64,000 bases of DNA from Pseudomonadota bacterium (GCA_020161775.1 JAIUOW010000016.1:1-64000); one strand, 5' to 3'; numbered from the stretch's first letter, positions 1 to 9,300 are shown. Notes: generated by a model not told the origin, from the sequence alone. A program made the numbers and translations.

Positions 1-133
1 GCTTCCCATCATGGCCGCTCCTTCGATTTAGTCGTGGCGAAAATCTAGGCGGTCAGTGGGAGTTTTTCAACACAATAAGCCGAAAGCGGACGTGTAATCA
101 GGATGAGGCTGTGGCGCGGTGAGTGTCGGCTGA

Positions 134-160
134 AGGCTGATTGCAGCCTCCCGATTTTTT
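134..160 (+). terminator. Possible intrinsic terminator of an upstream gene
   Basis: A 6-bp stem (AGGCTG, loop ATTG, CAGCCT) is followed after four bases by a run of six T. It would end a plus-strand gene lying left of the window. The stem is short, so this is tentative. Apart from a doubtful small ORF at 243-500 and the operator-like palindrome at 570-585, I see nothing else in the first 650 bases. Confidence 0.35.
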
Positions 161-242
161 CGAGTCAATGACAGCATCGAGAGAAACCGGTCACTGAAAA
201 AAGCAGTCGCTAGATTGCCTGCGTGCGCTCACAGCATTTGTC

Positions 243-500
243 GTGCCTAACACTGGGGCTACACCGGAAACCCAGCGTCCTTTGAAAATCTCGGCTCATC
301 CCGGCGTACTCCCGATCGGATTGGCACATTCGATCAATGAGGCTTTTGCCAACTTTGGATGGAAGTCTGAGTCCTTGGAGGATCAGATTGCGACGGAAAC
401 GCCCGAATATGACCCAATATGGTGCGTTCTTGGCTGTGTTGAACCGAAATACAGGTTAATTCGTGCTTCAGTATTGGCATTGAATTTGCTTACTGGTTGA
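243..500 (+). CDS. Doubtful small ORF, unknown
   Basis: An 85-codon reading frame starting with GTG lies in the otherwise empty region before the transporter operon. It has no recognisable domain, signal peptide or membrane segment, and I see no convincing Shine-Dalgarno sequence ahead of the GTG. Its composition is not clearly protein-like. It could be a small hypothetical gene or chance. It is listed only because it is the longest frame in this gap. Confidence 0.15.
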   Translation: MPNTGATPETQRPLKISAHPGVLPIGLAHSINEAFANFGWKSESLEDQIATETPEYDPIWCVLGCVEPKYRLIRASVLALNLLTG

Positions 501-569
501 TTAATTAATTCTCGGGATAACCCTAGATTGCAGCCCATGCATTGCAGTTTATAGTTCTTTTCTGAAATT

Positions 570-585
570 AATTAAACGTTTAATT
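570..585. promoter_or_regulatory. AT-rich perfect palindrome upstream of transporter operon
   Basis: AATTAAACGTTTAATT is a perfect 16-bp palindrome about 75 bases before the binding-protein gene. Related TTAATT/AATTAA arms recur ahead of nicC (5296-5315) and ahead of the TetR gene (10595-10617). The likely ligand is the TetR-family protein encoded at 9916-10584. That link is inferred from shared half-sites and linkage. Confidence 0.55.
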
Positions 586-658
586 CATTTAATCCCAGTT
601 CAGCTATGCCTCAAGGAGGGGCGGTCTGGGATTTTCCTAACCCTACTTGGAGAGCCAC

Positions 659-1792
659 ATGGAATACTGGAAAAAGCTACTTATCACCACGGGTCTGGCG
701 TCGCTGTCATCGCTGGTTGCAGCGCAGCAGACCATCAAGATTGGCGTAATTGAGCCGCTTACGGGCTCGGTAGCCTACAACGGGCAAGCATCTTTGAACG
801 GTGCAAAGCTGGCAGTTGAACGCAGGAACGCGGCGGGTGGGGTGCTTGGGCGCAAGATTGAGCTCGTCATTGAGGACGGGCAATGTCGTCCGGCCAACTC
901 GGTCAATGCTGCGGAGAAGTTGATTCAGCGCGACAAGGTTGTGGCCGTACAGGGCGCGTTCTGCAGCTCGGCGACAGCGGCCGTCATGCCGCTCGCTGAA
1001 AAATACAAGACGCCTTTCATCACGGGCGTGTCTTCTAAAGCGGATCTGACGGAAAAAGGGCTTCAGTACTTCTTCCGGTCGGCAGAAACGGACCGCCTGA
1101 TGTCCAAGACTTTCAGCAAGATACTGGCTGAAAAGCTGCAACTCAAGACGGTGGCTTACATCGGTGTGAACGATGACTGGGGTCGTGGCGGCGTAGAAGA
1201 CTTCTCGAAAGACTTGGAGGCCCTGGGCGTCAAGACTGTGATGAAGGAGTATTTTGATCACGGCGCGACAGACTTCTACACCTTGCTCACCAAACTGCGT
1301 GCCAGCAAGGCCGATGGGGTGTTCGTCGCTGCAGAAACTCAGGATGGATCCATCCTTGTGAAGCAGTTCAAGGAAATTGGTCTGCAGACCAAGATTTTCG
1401 GAGTGGGGTCCTGGGCTACGGCAGACTTCATCGGTCTGACTGGGCCTGCGTCCGAAGGCATCTATGCAGCTGTGCCCTATGCATCGAGTCTGCCGGGTGA
1501 GCGCAACAAGGCATTCGTTGAGTTGTATGCGACGGCCTACAAAGAAAAGCCGGGAAAGTATGGCGCGGCTGGCTACAACTCCATGAACATTCTGCTCGAC
1601 GCCATCGCGCGTGCTGGCAAGACAGACGCAGATGCCATTCGCGATGCATTGCGAAAGACAGATTACCTTGCACCAAATGGCCGCTACCGGTTCACGGACA
1701 AGGGAGAAGGCTACGGCTTTGATGTCGCACTGGTGCAAATCGTGAACAAAGAGCCGGTAGTCGTGACCCAAGCCCAGACGGACAAGCCCTAA
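659..1792 (+). CDS. Periplasmic substrate-binding protein, branched-chain amino acid ABC family
   Basis: This 377-residue protein has a signal peptide (charged MEYWKK, hydrophobic core, AQQ cleavage region) followed by the TIKIGVIEPLTG opening typical of LivJ/LivK-type type I periplasmic binding proteins. It would capture the substrate for the permease and ATPase genes that follow. The ATG at 659 is preferred over an in-frame TTG at 647 because GGAGAG lies at a good distance before it and it opens directly into the signal peptide. Since the operon is next to a nicotinate-degradation cluster and shares operator-like repeats with it, the ligand may be nicotinate, 6-hydroxynicotinate or a related aromatic acid rather than an amino acid. 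That ligand assignment is inference. Confidence 0.9.
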   Translation: MEYWKKLLITTGLASLSSLVAAQQTIKIGVIEPLTGSVAYNGQASLNGAKLAVERRNAAGGVLGRKIELVIEDGQCRPANSVNAAEKLIQRDKVVAVQGAFCSSATAAVMPLAEKYKTPFITGVSSKADLTEKGLQYFFRSAETDRLMSKTFSKILAEKLQLKTVAYIGVNDDWGRGGVEDFSKDLEALGVKTVMKEYFDHGATDFYTLLTKLRASKADGVFVAAETQDGSILVKQFKEIGLQTKIFGVGSWATADFIGLTGPASEGIYAAVPYASSLPGERNKAFVELYATAYKEKPGKYGAAGYNSMNILLDAIARAGKTDADAIRDALRKTDYLAPNGRYRFTDKGEGYGFDVALVQIVNKEPVVVTQAQTDKP

Positions 1793-1811
1793 AGCAAGGC
1801 AGACGTTGACT

Positions 1812-2684
1812 ATGGAACTGCTGCCACAGTACCTCGCCAACGGTCTGGTGATCGGGTCGTTCTACGCGCTGTCAGCGCTGGGACTGACCCTGATCCTGGG
1901 GCTGATGCGCGTGGTGAACTTTGCCCACGGCGAGTTGTACATGCTCGGGGGTGTCATGGGCTGGTGGGCGACCACTCGTCTGGGCCTGGATTTTTTCTCG
2001 GGCCTGATGCTTGTCGCGATTGTCATGGGCGCCTTTGGATGGCTGATTGATCGGCTGCTGATCGAAAGAATCCGGGACCAGGGCGAAGAGCCCGGCATCC
2101 TGTTGACCATTGGGCTGTCCATCTTCTTGGCTAATACCGCCTTGCTGGCAGTAGGAACTGCACCATTGAAAGTCGAGGCACCGCTGTCGGCGGGGCCGCT
2201 GATTCTCGGGCCCGTGGTGTTGACCAAGTTGCGGGTTTTTGCCGTCCTGGCGTGTGCGGTGCTGATTGCCGGTGCCTGGCTGGTGATTCACAAGACGCGA
2301 CTGGGTCGGGCAATGCGTGCAACATTCCAAGACCCGATGGCGGCTCAGCTGGTGGGTGTGCGAACAGCCAATGTCTACGCGGCAACATTCGCCATGGGCA
2401 CTGTGATTGCATCGCTTGCGGGCATGTTACTGGGATCTATTTATTCCGCGCAGGTTGCAATTGGTGGGCTGGTCAGCATGAAGGCGTTCGTGGTCGTGAT
2501 CCTGGGGGGCATGGGTTCGTTCGCAGGCGCCATCCTGGGGGGGGTGCTACTGGGCATCGTTGAAGCCCTGTGGGGCGGCTATGTTGCGACTGGCTGGGTG
2601 GACATCATCGGCTTTGCGCTTGTGATTCTCACGCTTCTATTCCGTCCCTATGGACTGTTTTCTAAGCGAGCGGAGCGCGCATGA
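1812..2684 (+). CDS. ABC transporter permease, LivH type
   Basis: This 290-residue, very hydrophobic protein carries the conserved LivH sequence NGLVIGSFYALSALGLTLI and the NFAHGE motif early in the protein, plus the GGMGSFAGAILGG segment near the C terminus. It forms one half of the membrane channel with the LivM-type protein encoded next. The ATG at 1812 is used; an in-frame TTG lies six bases earlier. The gene overlaps the next by four bases (ATGA), as expected for translational coupling. It follows the binding-protein gene after a short gap and belongs to the same operon. Confidence 0.92.
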   Translation: MELLPQYLANGLVIGSFYALSALGLTLILGLMRVVNFAHGELYMLGGVMGWWATTRLGLDFFSGLMLVAIVMGAFGWLIDRLLIERIRDQGEEPGILLTIGLSIFLANTALLAVGTAPLKVEAPLSAGPLILGPVVLTKLRVFAVLACAVLIAGAWLVIHKTRLGRAMRATFQDPMAAQLVGVRTANVYAATFAMGTVIASLAGMLLGSIYSAQVAIGGLVSMKAFVVVILGGMGSFAGAILGGVLLGIVEALWGGYVATGWVDIIGFALVILTLLFRPYGLFSKRAERA

Positions 2685-3673
2685 ACTTTGAAAAGAAAAC
2701 ACTGTTTCTCCTGATGGCCTTGGCCGCCATCTTCCCCTTACTGGTTCAGGATCAGTATGTCCTGCACATCACCATCATGGTGCTGTTCTATGCGATTCTG
2801 GCCAGCGGGTTGAACCTGGTCGTGGGTTACGTCGGTGAGTTTTCGTTGGGTCATACCGCGTTTCTGGGAACGGGGGCGTATGCGGCTGCCATTCTCTCTA
2901 CCCAATACGGCTGGCCACTGTGGGCCACGATTCCAGCGGCAGGCCTGCTCGCTGCACTCATGGGATTCATCATCGGCGGACTCACACTGCGTCTGCAGGG
3001 GCCTTTTTTTGTGATCGTGACGCTCTCTTTTGCAGAGGTGTTGCGTCTGATCGCTGACAACTGGATCGGTCTGACCAACGGCCCCATGGGTATTGCCGGC
3101 ATTCCGCAGCCTGAGTCGCTGGTCGATGCCAGTACGCTTGAATCCAAGCAGTTCTATTACGCGGTTGTCTGGCTCTTGCTGGCGCTCACGCTCTATCTGT
3201 CGTATCGCTTCGTCTATTCGAACGCAGGACGCGCAGCAGTAGCCGTTCGCGAGAACCGGTATGTGGCGCAATCAATTGGGATTCGACCTCTGAATTACAC
3301 CTTGCTGGCCTTGGTGCTGGGAGCGCTACTGTCTGGCATGGCGGGCGGTTTCTATGCGCATTACATCTCTTTCGTTGGTCCGGAAGTCTTTCGATTCGCG
3401 TTCATGGTCAGCATGATCATCATGGTGCTGATAGGTGGCAAAGGAACATTGGTGGGGCCCTTGATCGGCGCGCTGCTCGTGACTTTCCTGGAGGAATACT
3501 TGCGGGAAGCCAAAGAACTGCGACTGTCTCTTTTTGGACTGGCAGTGATTGGTATTGTTTTGTTCCTTCCGCGCGGAATGATGGGCTTTGTGATGCAGCG
3601 ACGCGAACGCATGGAGAGAAAAAAAACTGCATCTGCCATGGCCCTCAAGGCTAAATCTGGGAGACCTGCATGA
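2681..3673 (+). CDS. ABC transporter permease, LivM type
   Basis: This 330-residue membrane protein shows the family features GLNLVVGYVGEFSLGHTAF near residues 45-65 and RENRYVAQSIGI in the middle, the usual cytoplasmic loop that contacts the ATPases. It pairs with the LivH-type permease. Start and stop codons overlap those of its neighbours by four bases on both sides, so the operon is tightly coupled. The C-terminal tail is lysine- and arginine-rich, which is common in this family. Confidence 0.92.
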   Translation: MNFEKKTLFLLMALAAIFPLLVQDQYVLHITIMVLFYAILASGLNLVVGYVGEFSLGHTAFLGTGAYAAAILSTQYGWPLWATIPAAGLLAALMGFIIGGLTLRLQGPFFVIVTLSFAEVLRLIADNWIGLTNGPMGIAGIPQPESLVDASTLESKQFYYAVVWLLLALTLYLSYRFVYSNAGRAAVAVRENRYVAQSIGIRPLNYTLLALVLGALLSGMAGGFYAHYISFVGPEVFRFAFMVSMIIMVLIGGKGTLVGPLIGALLVTFLEEYLREAKELRLSLFGLAVIGIVLFLPRGMMGFVMQRRERMERKKTASAMALKAKSGRPA

Positions 3674-4467
3674 GCACAAGCACGCTATCTATGCAACCGC
3701 GGGGCTTGGAGATCAGCGGACTGGGCAAATCCTTTGGCGGTATCCACGCTGTCAGGGACATCAGCTTCCAGGTCAATCCAGGCGAGATTGTGGGACTGAT
3801 CGGTCCCAACGGCGCCGGCAAGACGACGTGCTTCAACCTCATCACCGGCTTCTATACGCCGAGTGCGGGGGAGGTGCGTTTCGGTGATGAGCTCGTCACG
3901 GGGAAAAAGCCTTTCCAGATGGCACAGCGCGGCATCGTGCGAAGTTTTCAGAAGACAAATATTCTGAAATCCCTGACCGTTTTCGAGAATGTGCTGACAG
4001 GTCACTACATGGAGGCCAAGCAATCGCTTTGGCGCACTTTTTTTCCTAATCAGGCTGTGAGGGACAAAGAGGTGAGTGTGCGAGAGAGTGCGCAGAAGAT
4101 CGTTCACACGATGGGATTGGCGCACCGGATTGATACACCAGCGTCGGCACTGTCATGTGGAGAACTTCGTCTTCTCGAGGTTGCGTTGGCGTTGGCTGCC
4201 AAGCCTGAGATCCTGATGCTGGACGAGCCAGCGGCTGGACTCAACAGCCAGGAAGCGAAGACCTTCGGGGGGATTCTGAAGACACTGCGAGGCACCCTGG
4301 TACGTTCGATTCTGATCGTCGAGCACAACATGAGCCTGGTGATGGGCGTGTCGGATCGGGTGGTGGTAATGCACTTCGGTCAAAAACTGGCGGAAGGAAG
4401 TCCTGCCGAGATCCAGGCAAATTCACTGGTAATCGATGCCTATCTGGGCGGAGGTAAGAAGGAATGA
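3670..4467 (+). CDS. ABC transporter ATP-binding protein, LivG type
   Basis: This 265-residue ATPase has a Walker A (GPNGAGKTT, about residues 44-52) and a Walker B (EILMLDEPAAGL), followed by the IVEHNMSLVMGVSDRVVVMHFG switch region typical of LivG. The signature motif is LSCGELR rather than the usual LSxGxQ, which is seen in this subfamily (LSYGxxR). It energises import together with the LivF-type protein. It overlaps both neighbours by four bases. It has a short N-terminal extension before the ABC domain. Confidence 0.92.
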   Translation: MSTSTLSMQPRGLEISGLGKSFGGIHAVRDISFQVNPGEIVGLIGPNGAGKTTCFNLITGFYTPSAGEVRFGDELVTGKKPFQMAQRGIVRSFQKTNILKSLTVFENVLTGHYMEAKQSLWRTFFPNQAVRDKEVSVRESAQKIVHTMGLAHRIDTPASALSCGELRLLEVALALAAKPEILMLDEPAAGLNSQEAKTFGGILKTLRGTLVRSILIVEHNMSLVMGVSDRVVVMHFGQKLAEGSPAEIQANSLVIDAYLGGGKKE

Positions 4468-5249
4468 GTGAAGCAGTGATGGCTTTGATGACAGCATCCG
4501 ATTCCAACGAGGATGCGGAAGTGAAAAATGTGCATGGCCGGGCACTGCTTGAGTTGCGTGATGTCCATGTGAGCTATGGCAAGACAGCAGCCTTGCATGG
4601 TGTCAACCTGTCGGTTCGTCAAGGCGAAGTGGTCGCCTTCATCGGAGCAAACGGGGCGGGTAAAACGACGACGCTGCGCACCATCTCAGGTCTGCTGAAG
4701 CCCACGCGTGGAGAGATTCTGCTTCGTGGCAACAGCATTGCAGGCATGCCTGCCGACAAGATCGTGGCGCGCGGCATTGCTCAGTCGCCCGAAGAGCGCC
4801 ATGTCTGGCCGACGATGACGGTTGATGAAAATTTGGCCATGGGTGCATATCTTTGCCGCTCTGCCGCTGACGTCGAAAAGCGCAAGGGGGTTGTCTATCA
4901 CCGGTTTCCGCGCCTCAAAGAACGCTTTCGACAATTGGCTGGTACGTTGAGCGGTGGTGAGCAGCAGATGCTGGCTATTGGCCGTGCCTTGATGTCGGAG
5001 CCTGACTTGCTTTTGCTGGATGAGCCGAGTCTGGGCTTGAGTCCGCGCATGGCCGATGAGGTCTTCGAGTTTGTGCGCGAGATCAATGGCCACGGCGTGA
5101 CAGTGGTGCTGGTTGAGCAAAACGTGCACAACGCGCTCAATGTGGCTACTCGCGCTTACGTGTTTGAGACGGGCCGTGTTGTCGCAGATCGCGACTCTGA
5201 AAGTCTGAAGCATGACCCGGAGCTGCTGAGTGCCTACCTAGGCGCCTAG
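4464..5249 (+). CDS. ABC transporter ATP-binding protein, LivF type
   Basis: This 261-residue ATPase has Walker A GANGAGKTT, signature LSGGEQQ, and Walker B DLLLLDEPSLGLSP, the exact LivF-type wording. An N-terminal extension of about 30 residues precedes the domain; a later start inside it is possible. It is the last gene of the five-gene transporter operon. A hairpin lies about 20 bases downstream, then an AT-rich operator-like repeat, so nicC probably has its own promoter. Confidence 0.92.
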   Translation: MSEAVMALMTASDSNEDAEVKNVHGRALLELRDVHVSYGKTAALHGVNLSVRQGEVVAFIGANGAGKTTTLRTISGLLKPTRGEILLRGNSIAGMPADKIVARGIAQSPEERHVWPTMTVDENLAMGAYLCRSAADVEKRKGVVYHRFPRLKERFRQLAGTLSGGEQQMLAIGRALMSEPDLLLLDEPSLGLSPRMADEVFEFVREINGHGVTVVLVEQNVHNALNVATRAYVFETGRVVADRDSESLKHDPELLSAYLGA

Positions 5250-5269
5250 GTCCTCCCTGGAGCAAGAAT

Positions 5270-5288
5270 CGCGGGGCACTTCCCCGCG
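5270..5288 (+). terminator. Hairpin after the transporter operon
   Basis: CGCGGGG and CCCCGCG form a 7-bp perfect GC stem around a five-base loop, followed by TTAATAATTAATTT. This fits a weak intrinsic terminator or attenuator that separates the transporter operon from nicC. The AT-rich tail merges into the operator-like repeat at 5296-5315. Confidence 0.5.
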
Positions 5289-5295
5289 TTAATAA

Positions 5296-5315
5296 TTAAT
5301 TTAACAACTAATTAA
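5296..5315. promoter_or_regulatory. AT-rich inverted repeat upstream of nicC
   Basis: TTAATT (5296-5301) and AATTAA (5310-5315) form an inverted repeat with an eight-base spacer, 38 bases before the nicC start. It shares its half-sites with the palindrome at 570-585 and with the element at 10595-10617. It is a candidate operator for the linked TetR-family repressor. Confidence 0.5.
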
Positions 5316-5352
5316 CTTGGAATCGATCACAGATCGAAAGACTGGAGAAAAG

Positions 5353-6588
5353 ATGAAGAAAACCTTGCGAGTCGGCATTGTGGGCGCCGGTATTGGCGGT
5401 GTTGCCTTGGCGCGTGCCCTGCATCAAAAAGGCATTGAAGCCCATCTGTTTGAGCGAGCACCGGCTTTCGGAGAAATTGGCGCGGGGGTCCAGATGACGC
5501 CCAACGCCGCCAAGGTACTCAAGGCACTGGGCGTCAGTGAAGGACTGATGCGTATTGGATTTTTGCCCAATGCCATGGTGGGACGGAACTGGAACGATGC
5601 GCGTGAATTGTTCCGCACGCCATTGCGTGAGGTGTGTCCCCGGGCTTTTGGTGCGGATTTCTGGCACGTCCATCGGGCAGATCTGCATACCATTCTCTGC
5701 GAGGGGCTGCCGACCGAGCGTGTGAAGTTCAACGTGGTTTGCACCGGTGTGACGCAGCGTGAAGACTCTGCAATCGCACATTTCAACGATGGCAGCAGCT
5801 TTGAGGCTGATCTGATTGTCGGTGCTGACGGCATTCACTCCGTTGTTCGTGATGCGACATGGGGTAAATCTACCGCGCAGTTCACGGGGCATATGTGCTG
5901 GCGCGCCTTGGTGCCGGTTGAGCAGCATCCACTGCCTTTCGTGAGTCCGGATGCCTCCTTTTGGATGGGGCCCAAGGCGCACATCGTGACCTACTACGTC
6001 AAGGGCGGTGCAGCCGTCAACATTGTGGCGGTCAACGAGAGCGCAGATTGGGTCGCCGAATCATGGACCGAACCCAGCACGCGTGAAGAGCTTCTGTCAG
6101 CATATGAGGGCTGGCACGACAACATCATTCAGCTGTTCAAGAGAACAGACAAGCAACAGATCTTCAAATGGGGTCTGTTTGACCGCGATCCTATGGAACG
6201 CTGGACGAAGGGCCGAGTGACGCTGTTGGGCGATGCTGCGCACCCCATGCTGCCCTTTCTGTCACAAGGTGCGGCCATGGCGATCGAGGATGGGTACGTG
6301 CTCGCCGAGGCCCTGGCGCATTTTGGCCAAGACATCGAGGAGGCCATGAACGCCTACGAGGAAGAGCGTCGCCCGCGCACGGCACGCGTGCAACTGGAGG
6401 CTCGTGAGCGTGGCAGGACTTATCACCTGGCCAGTCCGGAAGAGCAGAAAAAACGCGATGAGGCTTTCCAGCAAGCCCAAGCCAAAAATCCCAACGCTGT
6501 TGGCATCAAGGCCGAGTGGGTCTACGAGTATGACGCGACGAAGTGCGTCGAGCGCTTTGGTGCATCTTCTGTTGAAGCTACTGCATAA
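5353..6588 (+). CDS. nicC: 6-hydroxynicotinate 3-monooxygenase-like FAD hydroxylase (NicC)
   Basis: This 411-residue flavoprotein has the N-terminal Rossmann motif GIVGAGIGGVALA, the DG motif VGADGIHSVVRD and the GD motif LLGDAAHPMLPF of class A aromatic hydroxylases. The C-terminal EWVYEYD resembles the end of NicC. NicC uses NADH and O2 to convert 6-hydroxynicotinate to 2,5-dihydroxypyridine with loss of CO2. The substrate is assigned mainly from the adjacent nicE, nicD, nicX and nicF genes; a salicylate-hydroxylase-type activity is the alternative. The ATG at 5353 is preferred over an in-frame TTG at 5317 because GGAGAAAAG directly precedes it. Confidence 0.82.
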   Translation: MKKTLRVGIVGAGIGGVALARALHQKGIEAHLFERAPAFGEIGAGVQMTPNAAKVLKALGVSEGLMRIGFLPNAMVGRNWNDARELFRTPLREVCPRAFGADFWHVHRADLHTILCEGLPTERVKFNVVCTGVTQREDSAIAHFNDGSSFEADLIVGADGIHSVVRDATWGKSTAQFTGHMCWRALVPVEQHPLPFVSPDASFWMGPKAHIVTYYVKGGAAVNIVAVNESADWVAESWTEPSTREELLSAYEGWHDNIIQLFKRTDKQQIFKWGLFDRDPMERWTKGRVTLLGDAAHPMLPFLSQGAAMAIEDGYVLAEALAHFGQDIEEAMNAYEEERRPRTARVQLEARERGRTYHLASPEEQKKRDEAFQQAQAKNPNAVGIKAEWVYEYDATKCVERFGASSVEATA

Positions 6589-6598
6589 AGGTATTCCT

Positions 6599-7375
6599 AT
6601 GACAAGCAAGAAAAACTTCCGCATCGGCCAAATTGTCCCCAGCTCCAACACGACGATGGAGACGGAAATCCCCGCGATGCTTCGTCTGCGCGAGCAGGTT
6701 CGACCCGAACGTTTCACATTCCATTCGGCGCGCATGCGCATGAAGCACGTCGTCAAGGAGGAGTTGGCGGCGATGGACGCTGAATCGGACCGTTGCGCTC
6801 TAGAGCTCAGTGATGCCCGAGTGGACGTGCTCGGTTACGCCTGTCTGGTGGCCATCATGGCCATGGGGCACGGGTATCACTGCCAGTCACAGGCACGCCT
6901 GGGTGGCGTGACACAGGCTAATGGCGGCGAAGCACCTGTTGTGACCAGCGCGGGAGCTTTGGTGGACGCACTCAAAGTCATGGGAGCCAAGCGCATCGCG
7001 GTGGTCGCTCCCTACATGGTTCCTTTGACCAAGCTTGTGATCGACTACATCGAAAACGAGGGCTTTGAAGTCAGTGATTGGCGCGCACTGGAAATTCCGG
7101 ACAACTTGGACGTCGGTCGCCATGATCCGGCTCGGCTGCCAGGTATCGTGGCCGGCATGAAGACTGATGATGTGGATGTGATTGTGTTGTCTGCTTGCGT
7201 GCAGATGCCGTCACTGCCAGCCATCGCTCAGGTCGAAGCTCAGACGGGCAAGCCCGTGCTGACGGCGGCGGTCGCCACGACCTATGCCATGTTGGGTGCC
7301 TTGGGTCTTGAGCAATTTGTCCCGGGAGCGGGTGCGCTACTTTCCGGTGATTACGTCAAGCGGAGCAAGGCATGA
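6599..7375 (+). CDS. nicE: Maleate cis-trans isomerase (NicE)
   Basis: This 258-residue protein of the Asp/Glu racemase superfamily opens with FRIGQIVPSSNTTMETE, typical of maleate isomerases. The two catalytic cysteines are visible as C82 (GYACLVA) and C200 (LSACVQMPS). It would convert maleate to fumarate, the last step of the aerobic nicotinate pathway. It starts ten bases after nicC and overlaps nicD by four bases, so it is part of the same operon. Arylmalonate decarboxylase is a relative but is less likely in this context. Confidence 0.85.
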   Translation: MTSKKNFRIGQIVPSSNTTMETEIPAMLRLREQVRPERFTFHSARMRMKHVVKEELAAMDAESDRCALELSDARVDVLGYACLVAIMAMGHGYHCQSQARLGGVTQANGGEAPVVTSAGALVDALKVMGAKRIAVVAPYMVPLTKLVIDYIENEGFEVSDWRALEIPDNLDVGRHDPARLPGIVAGMKTDDVDVIVLSACVQMPSLPAIAQVEAQTGKPVLTAAVATTYAMLGALGLEQFVPGAGALLSGDYVKRSKA

Positions 7376-8202
7376 GCGCCAGCACGTTCAAGTATGGAGC
7401 CAACGTCCATGCCAACGGCATCCGTCAGCACTACTTGCGATACGGCGGTTCAGACGGTGCGCGCATAGACCAAGATGCCGTCGTACTGGTCCCGGGGATT
7501 ACCAGTCCGGCAGTGACATGGGGCTTTGTGGCAGAACGACTGGGGCAACAGTTCGACACCTATGTGCTGGATGTCCGCGGAAGAGGTCTGAGCCAGTCCG
7601 AAGATGAGCTGGACTACAGCCTCGACGCGCAAGCCAGCGATCTGCTGGCCTTTACGGCGGCTTTGGGGCTGCCCCGTCACGCTTACCTGGGGCATTCCAT
7701 GGGGGGGCGTATCGCCATCCGGGCTGCCTCACAACAGCCAGCCGGGCTGACCAAGGTGGTTGCCGTGGATCCGCCGGTATCGGGACCGGGACGTCGGCCC
7801 TATCCAGCGCAACTACCCTGGTATGTGGATTCGATTCGTCAAGCCCAACGGGGCATGACTGCAGAGCAAATGAAGGTCTTTTGTCCGACGTGGACGCTGG
7901 ACCAGCTGAGACTGCGTGCCCAGTGGCTGCACACCTGCAATGAGCGCGCCATTGTGACGAGCTTCAATGCTTTTCAGACGGACGACATCCATGCCAACCT
8001 GCCGGCGATAGCGGTCCCTCTCATGCTGATGACAGCTGAGCGCGGTGACGTTGTCCCGGAACGTGATGTCCAGGAGTTTCTGAGCTTGGCACGCAACTGC
8101 GTGACCGTTCGCGTTCCGAATGCCGGCCACATGATCCCTTGGGACAACGAAGACGGATTTTATTCGGCCTTGGGAGATTTTCTTGGCGCTAGCGTTGCCT
8201 GA
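7372..8202 (+). CDS. nicD: N-formylmaleamate deformylase, alpha/beta hydrolase (NicD)
   Basis: This 276-residue alpha/beta hydrolase has the nucleophile elbow GHSMGG with S109, an acidic candidate near residue 134 (VAVDPP) and a C-terminal histidine in NAGHMIPWDN. The DVRGRGLSQS strand-loop is typical of the fold. NicD hydrolyses N-formylmaleamate to maleamate and formate. The assignment rests on the fold plus its place between nicE and nicX. It overlaps nicE by four bases. Confidence 0.83.
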   Translation: MSASTFKYGANVHANGIRQHYLRYGGSDGARIDQDAVVLVPGITSPAVTWGFVAERLGQQFDTYVLDVRGRGLSQSEDELDYSLDAQASDLLAFTAALGLPRHAYLGHSMGGRIAIRAASQQPAGLTKVVAVDPPVSGPGRRPYPAQLPWYVDSIRQAQRGMTAEQMKVFCPTWTLDQLRLRAQWLHTCNERAIVTSFNAFQTDDIHANLPAIAVPLMLMTAERGDVVPERDVQEFLSLARNCVTVRVPNAGHMIPWDNEDGFYSALGDFLGASVA

Positions 8203-8232
8203 TCGATCAATTCTTTCCATCAAGGATTCCAT

Positions 8233-9300
8233 ATGCCCATACACGATACCGACCTTATCCGTGCCTGGACCCAGGTTCTGAAGTTGTCCAAGCTTCAGCC
8301 TGGGCAGGCCGTCACGATTCTGACCAGCGACAATACCCATCCGCAGACGCTGCGTTGTGCCATCACGGCGGCTACGATGTTAGGAGCCACAGTCTGTCGA
8401 CTTGATTTGCCGCCTGTCAACGGCGACAAGGCTCTGAGCCGTGATCCACTGGCCTACCTGGGAACGACACCGCTGACAGGTAATCCTCCTGCTATCGCGG
8501 CGCTCAAGGCCAGTGACCTCGTCCTCGATCTGATGACCTTGTTGTTCTCGCCGGAACAGCACGAGATCCTTGCCTCTGGGACCAAGATCCTGCTTGCGGT
8601 GGAACCTCCCGAAATCCTGGCTCGTCTGGTTCCTACCGAGGAGGACTATCGTCGTGTGCAGGCTGGCGTGAAGTTGCTGAAAAACAAGAGCCTCATGCGC
8701 GTGACGTCGACAGCCGGTACAGATCTCCATCTTCCCTTGGGTGAATACCCGATCACGGCAGAGTATGGTTTTGTAGACCAGCCAGGTCGTTGGGATCATT
8801 GGCCGAGCGGGTTTGTATTCACTTGGCCGAACGAAGGCGGGGCTCGTGGGCGTATCGTCCTCGACAAAGGAGACATCCTTTTGCCGCAGAAGAGCTACGT
8901 GACAGAGCCCATCACGCTGACCGTTGAGCAAGGGTTTGTCACCCGTATTGAGGGAGGTGTCGAAGCTGAGCTGCTCAAGGAATACATCGACTCCTTCGAA
9001 GATCCGGAGGCTTACGCCATCTCGCACATCGGCTGGGGTCTGCAAAAGCGAGCCTTCTGGTCGACCTTGGGGCTGTATGACCGTGAGGCTTCGATAGGCA
9101 TGGATGCACGGGCAGTCAACGGAAATTTCCTGTTCTCGCTGGGCCCAAACAATGAGGCTGGGGGCAGCCGGACCACCACCTGCCACATCGACATTCCAAT
9201 GCGTCGTTGCAATGTCTTTGTCGATGATTTGCAGGTGGTTAAGGAAGGGAAGGTCGTGGAGTCCTTGATGGTTGATCAAGGAGATTCCCATGCAGGATGA
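8233..9300 (+). CDS. nicX: 2,5-dihydroxypyridine 5,6-dioxygenase (NicX)
   Basis: This 355-residue protein matches the NicX family in length and in overall features; NicX is a mononuclear Fe(II) ring-cleaving dioxygenase unrelated to the usual extradiol enzymes. It opens 2,5-dihydroxypyridine to N-formylmaleamate. The C-terminal half holds conserved acidic and histidine residues (for example SHIGWG and TTCHIDIPMRRC) that are plausible iron ligands. AAGGA lies before the ATG at 8233. The gene follows nicD after 30 bases and overlaps nicF by 11 bases. Confidence 0.85.
   Translation: MPIHDTDLIRAWTQVLKLSKLQPGQAVTILTSDNTHPQTLRCAITAATMLGATVCRLDLPPVNGDKALSRDPLAYLGTTPLTGNPPAIAALKASDLVLDLMTLLFSPEQHEILASGTKILLAVEPPEILARLVPTEEDYRRVQAGVKLLKNKSLMRVTSTAGTDLHLPLGEYPITAEYGFVDQPGRWDHWPSGFVFTWPNEGGARGRIVLDKGDILLPQKSYVTEPITLTVEQGFVTRIEGGVEAELLKEYIDSFEDPEAYAISHIGWGLQKRAFWSTLGLYDREASIGMDARAVNGNFLFSLGPNNEAGGSRTTTCHIDIPMRRCNVFVDDLQVVKEGKVVESLMVDQGDSHAG

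Noticed and set aside
707-1840. 377-codon minus-strand open frame over the binding-protein gene
   Set aside because: Antisense to a clear signal-peptide protein; Cys/Arg/His-rich translation without domains.
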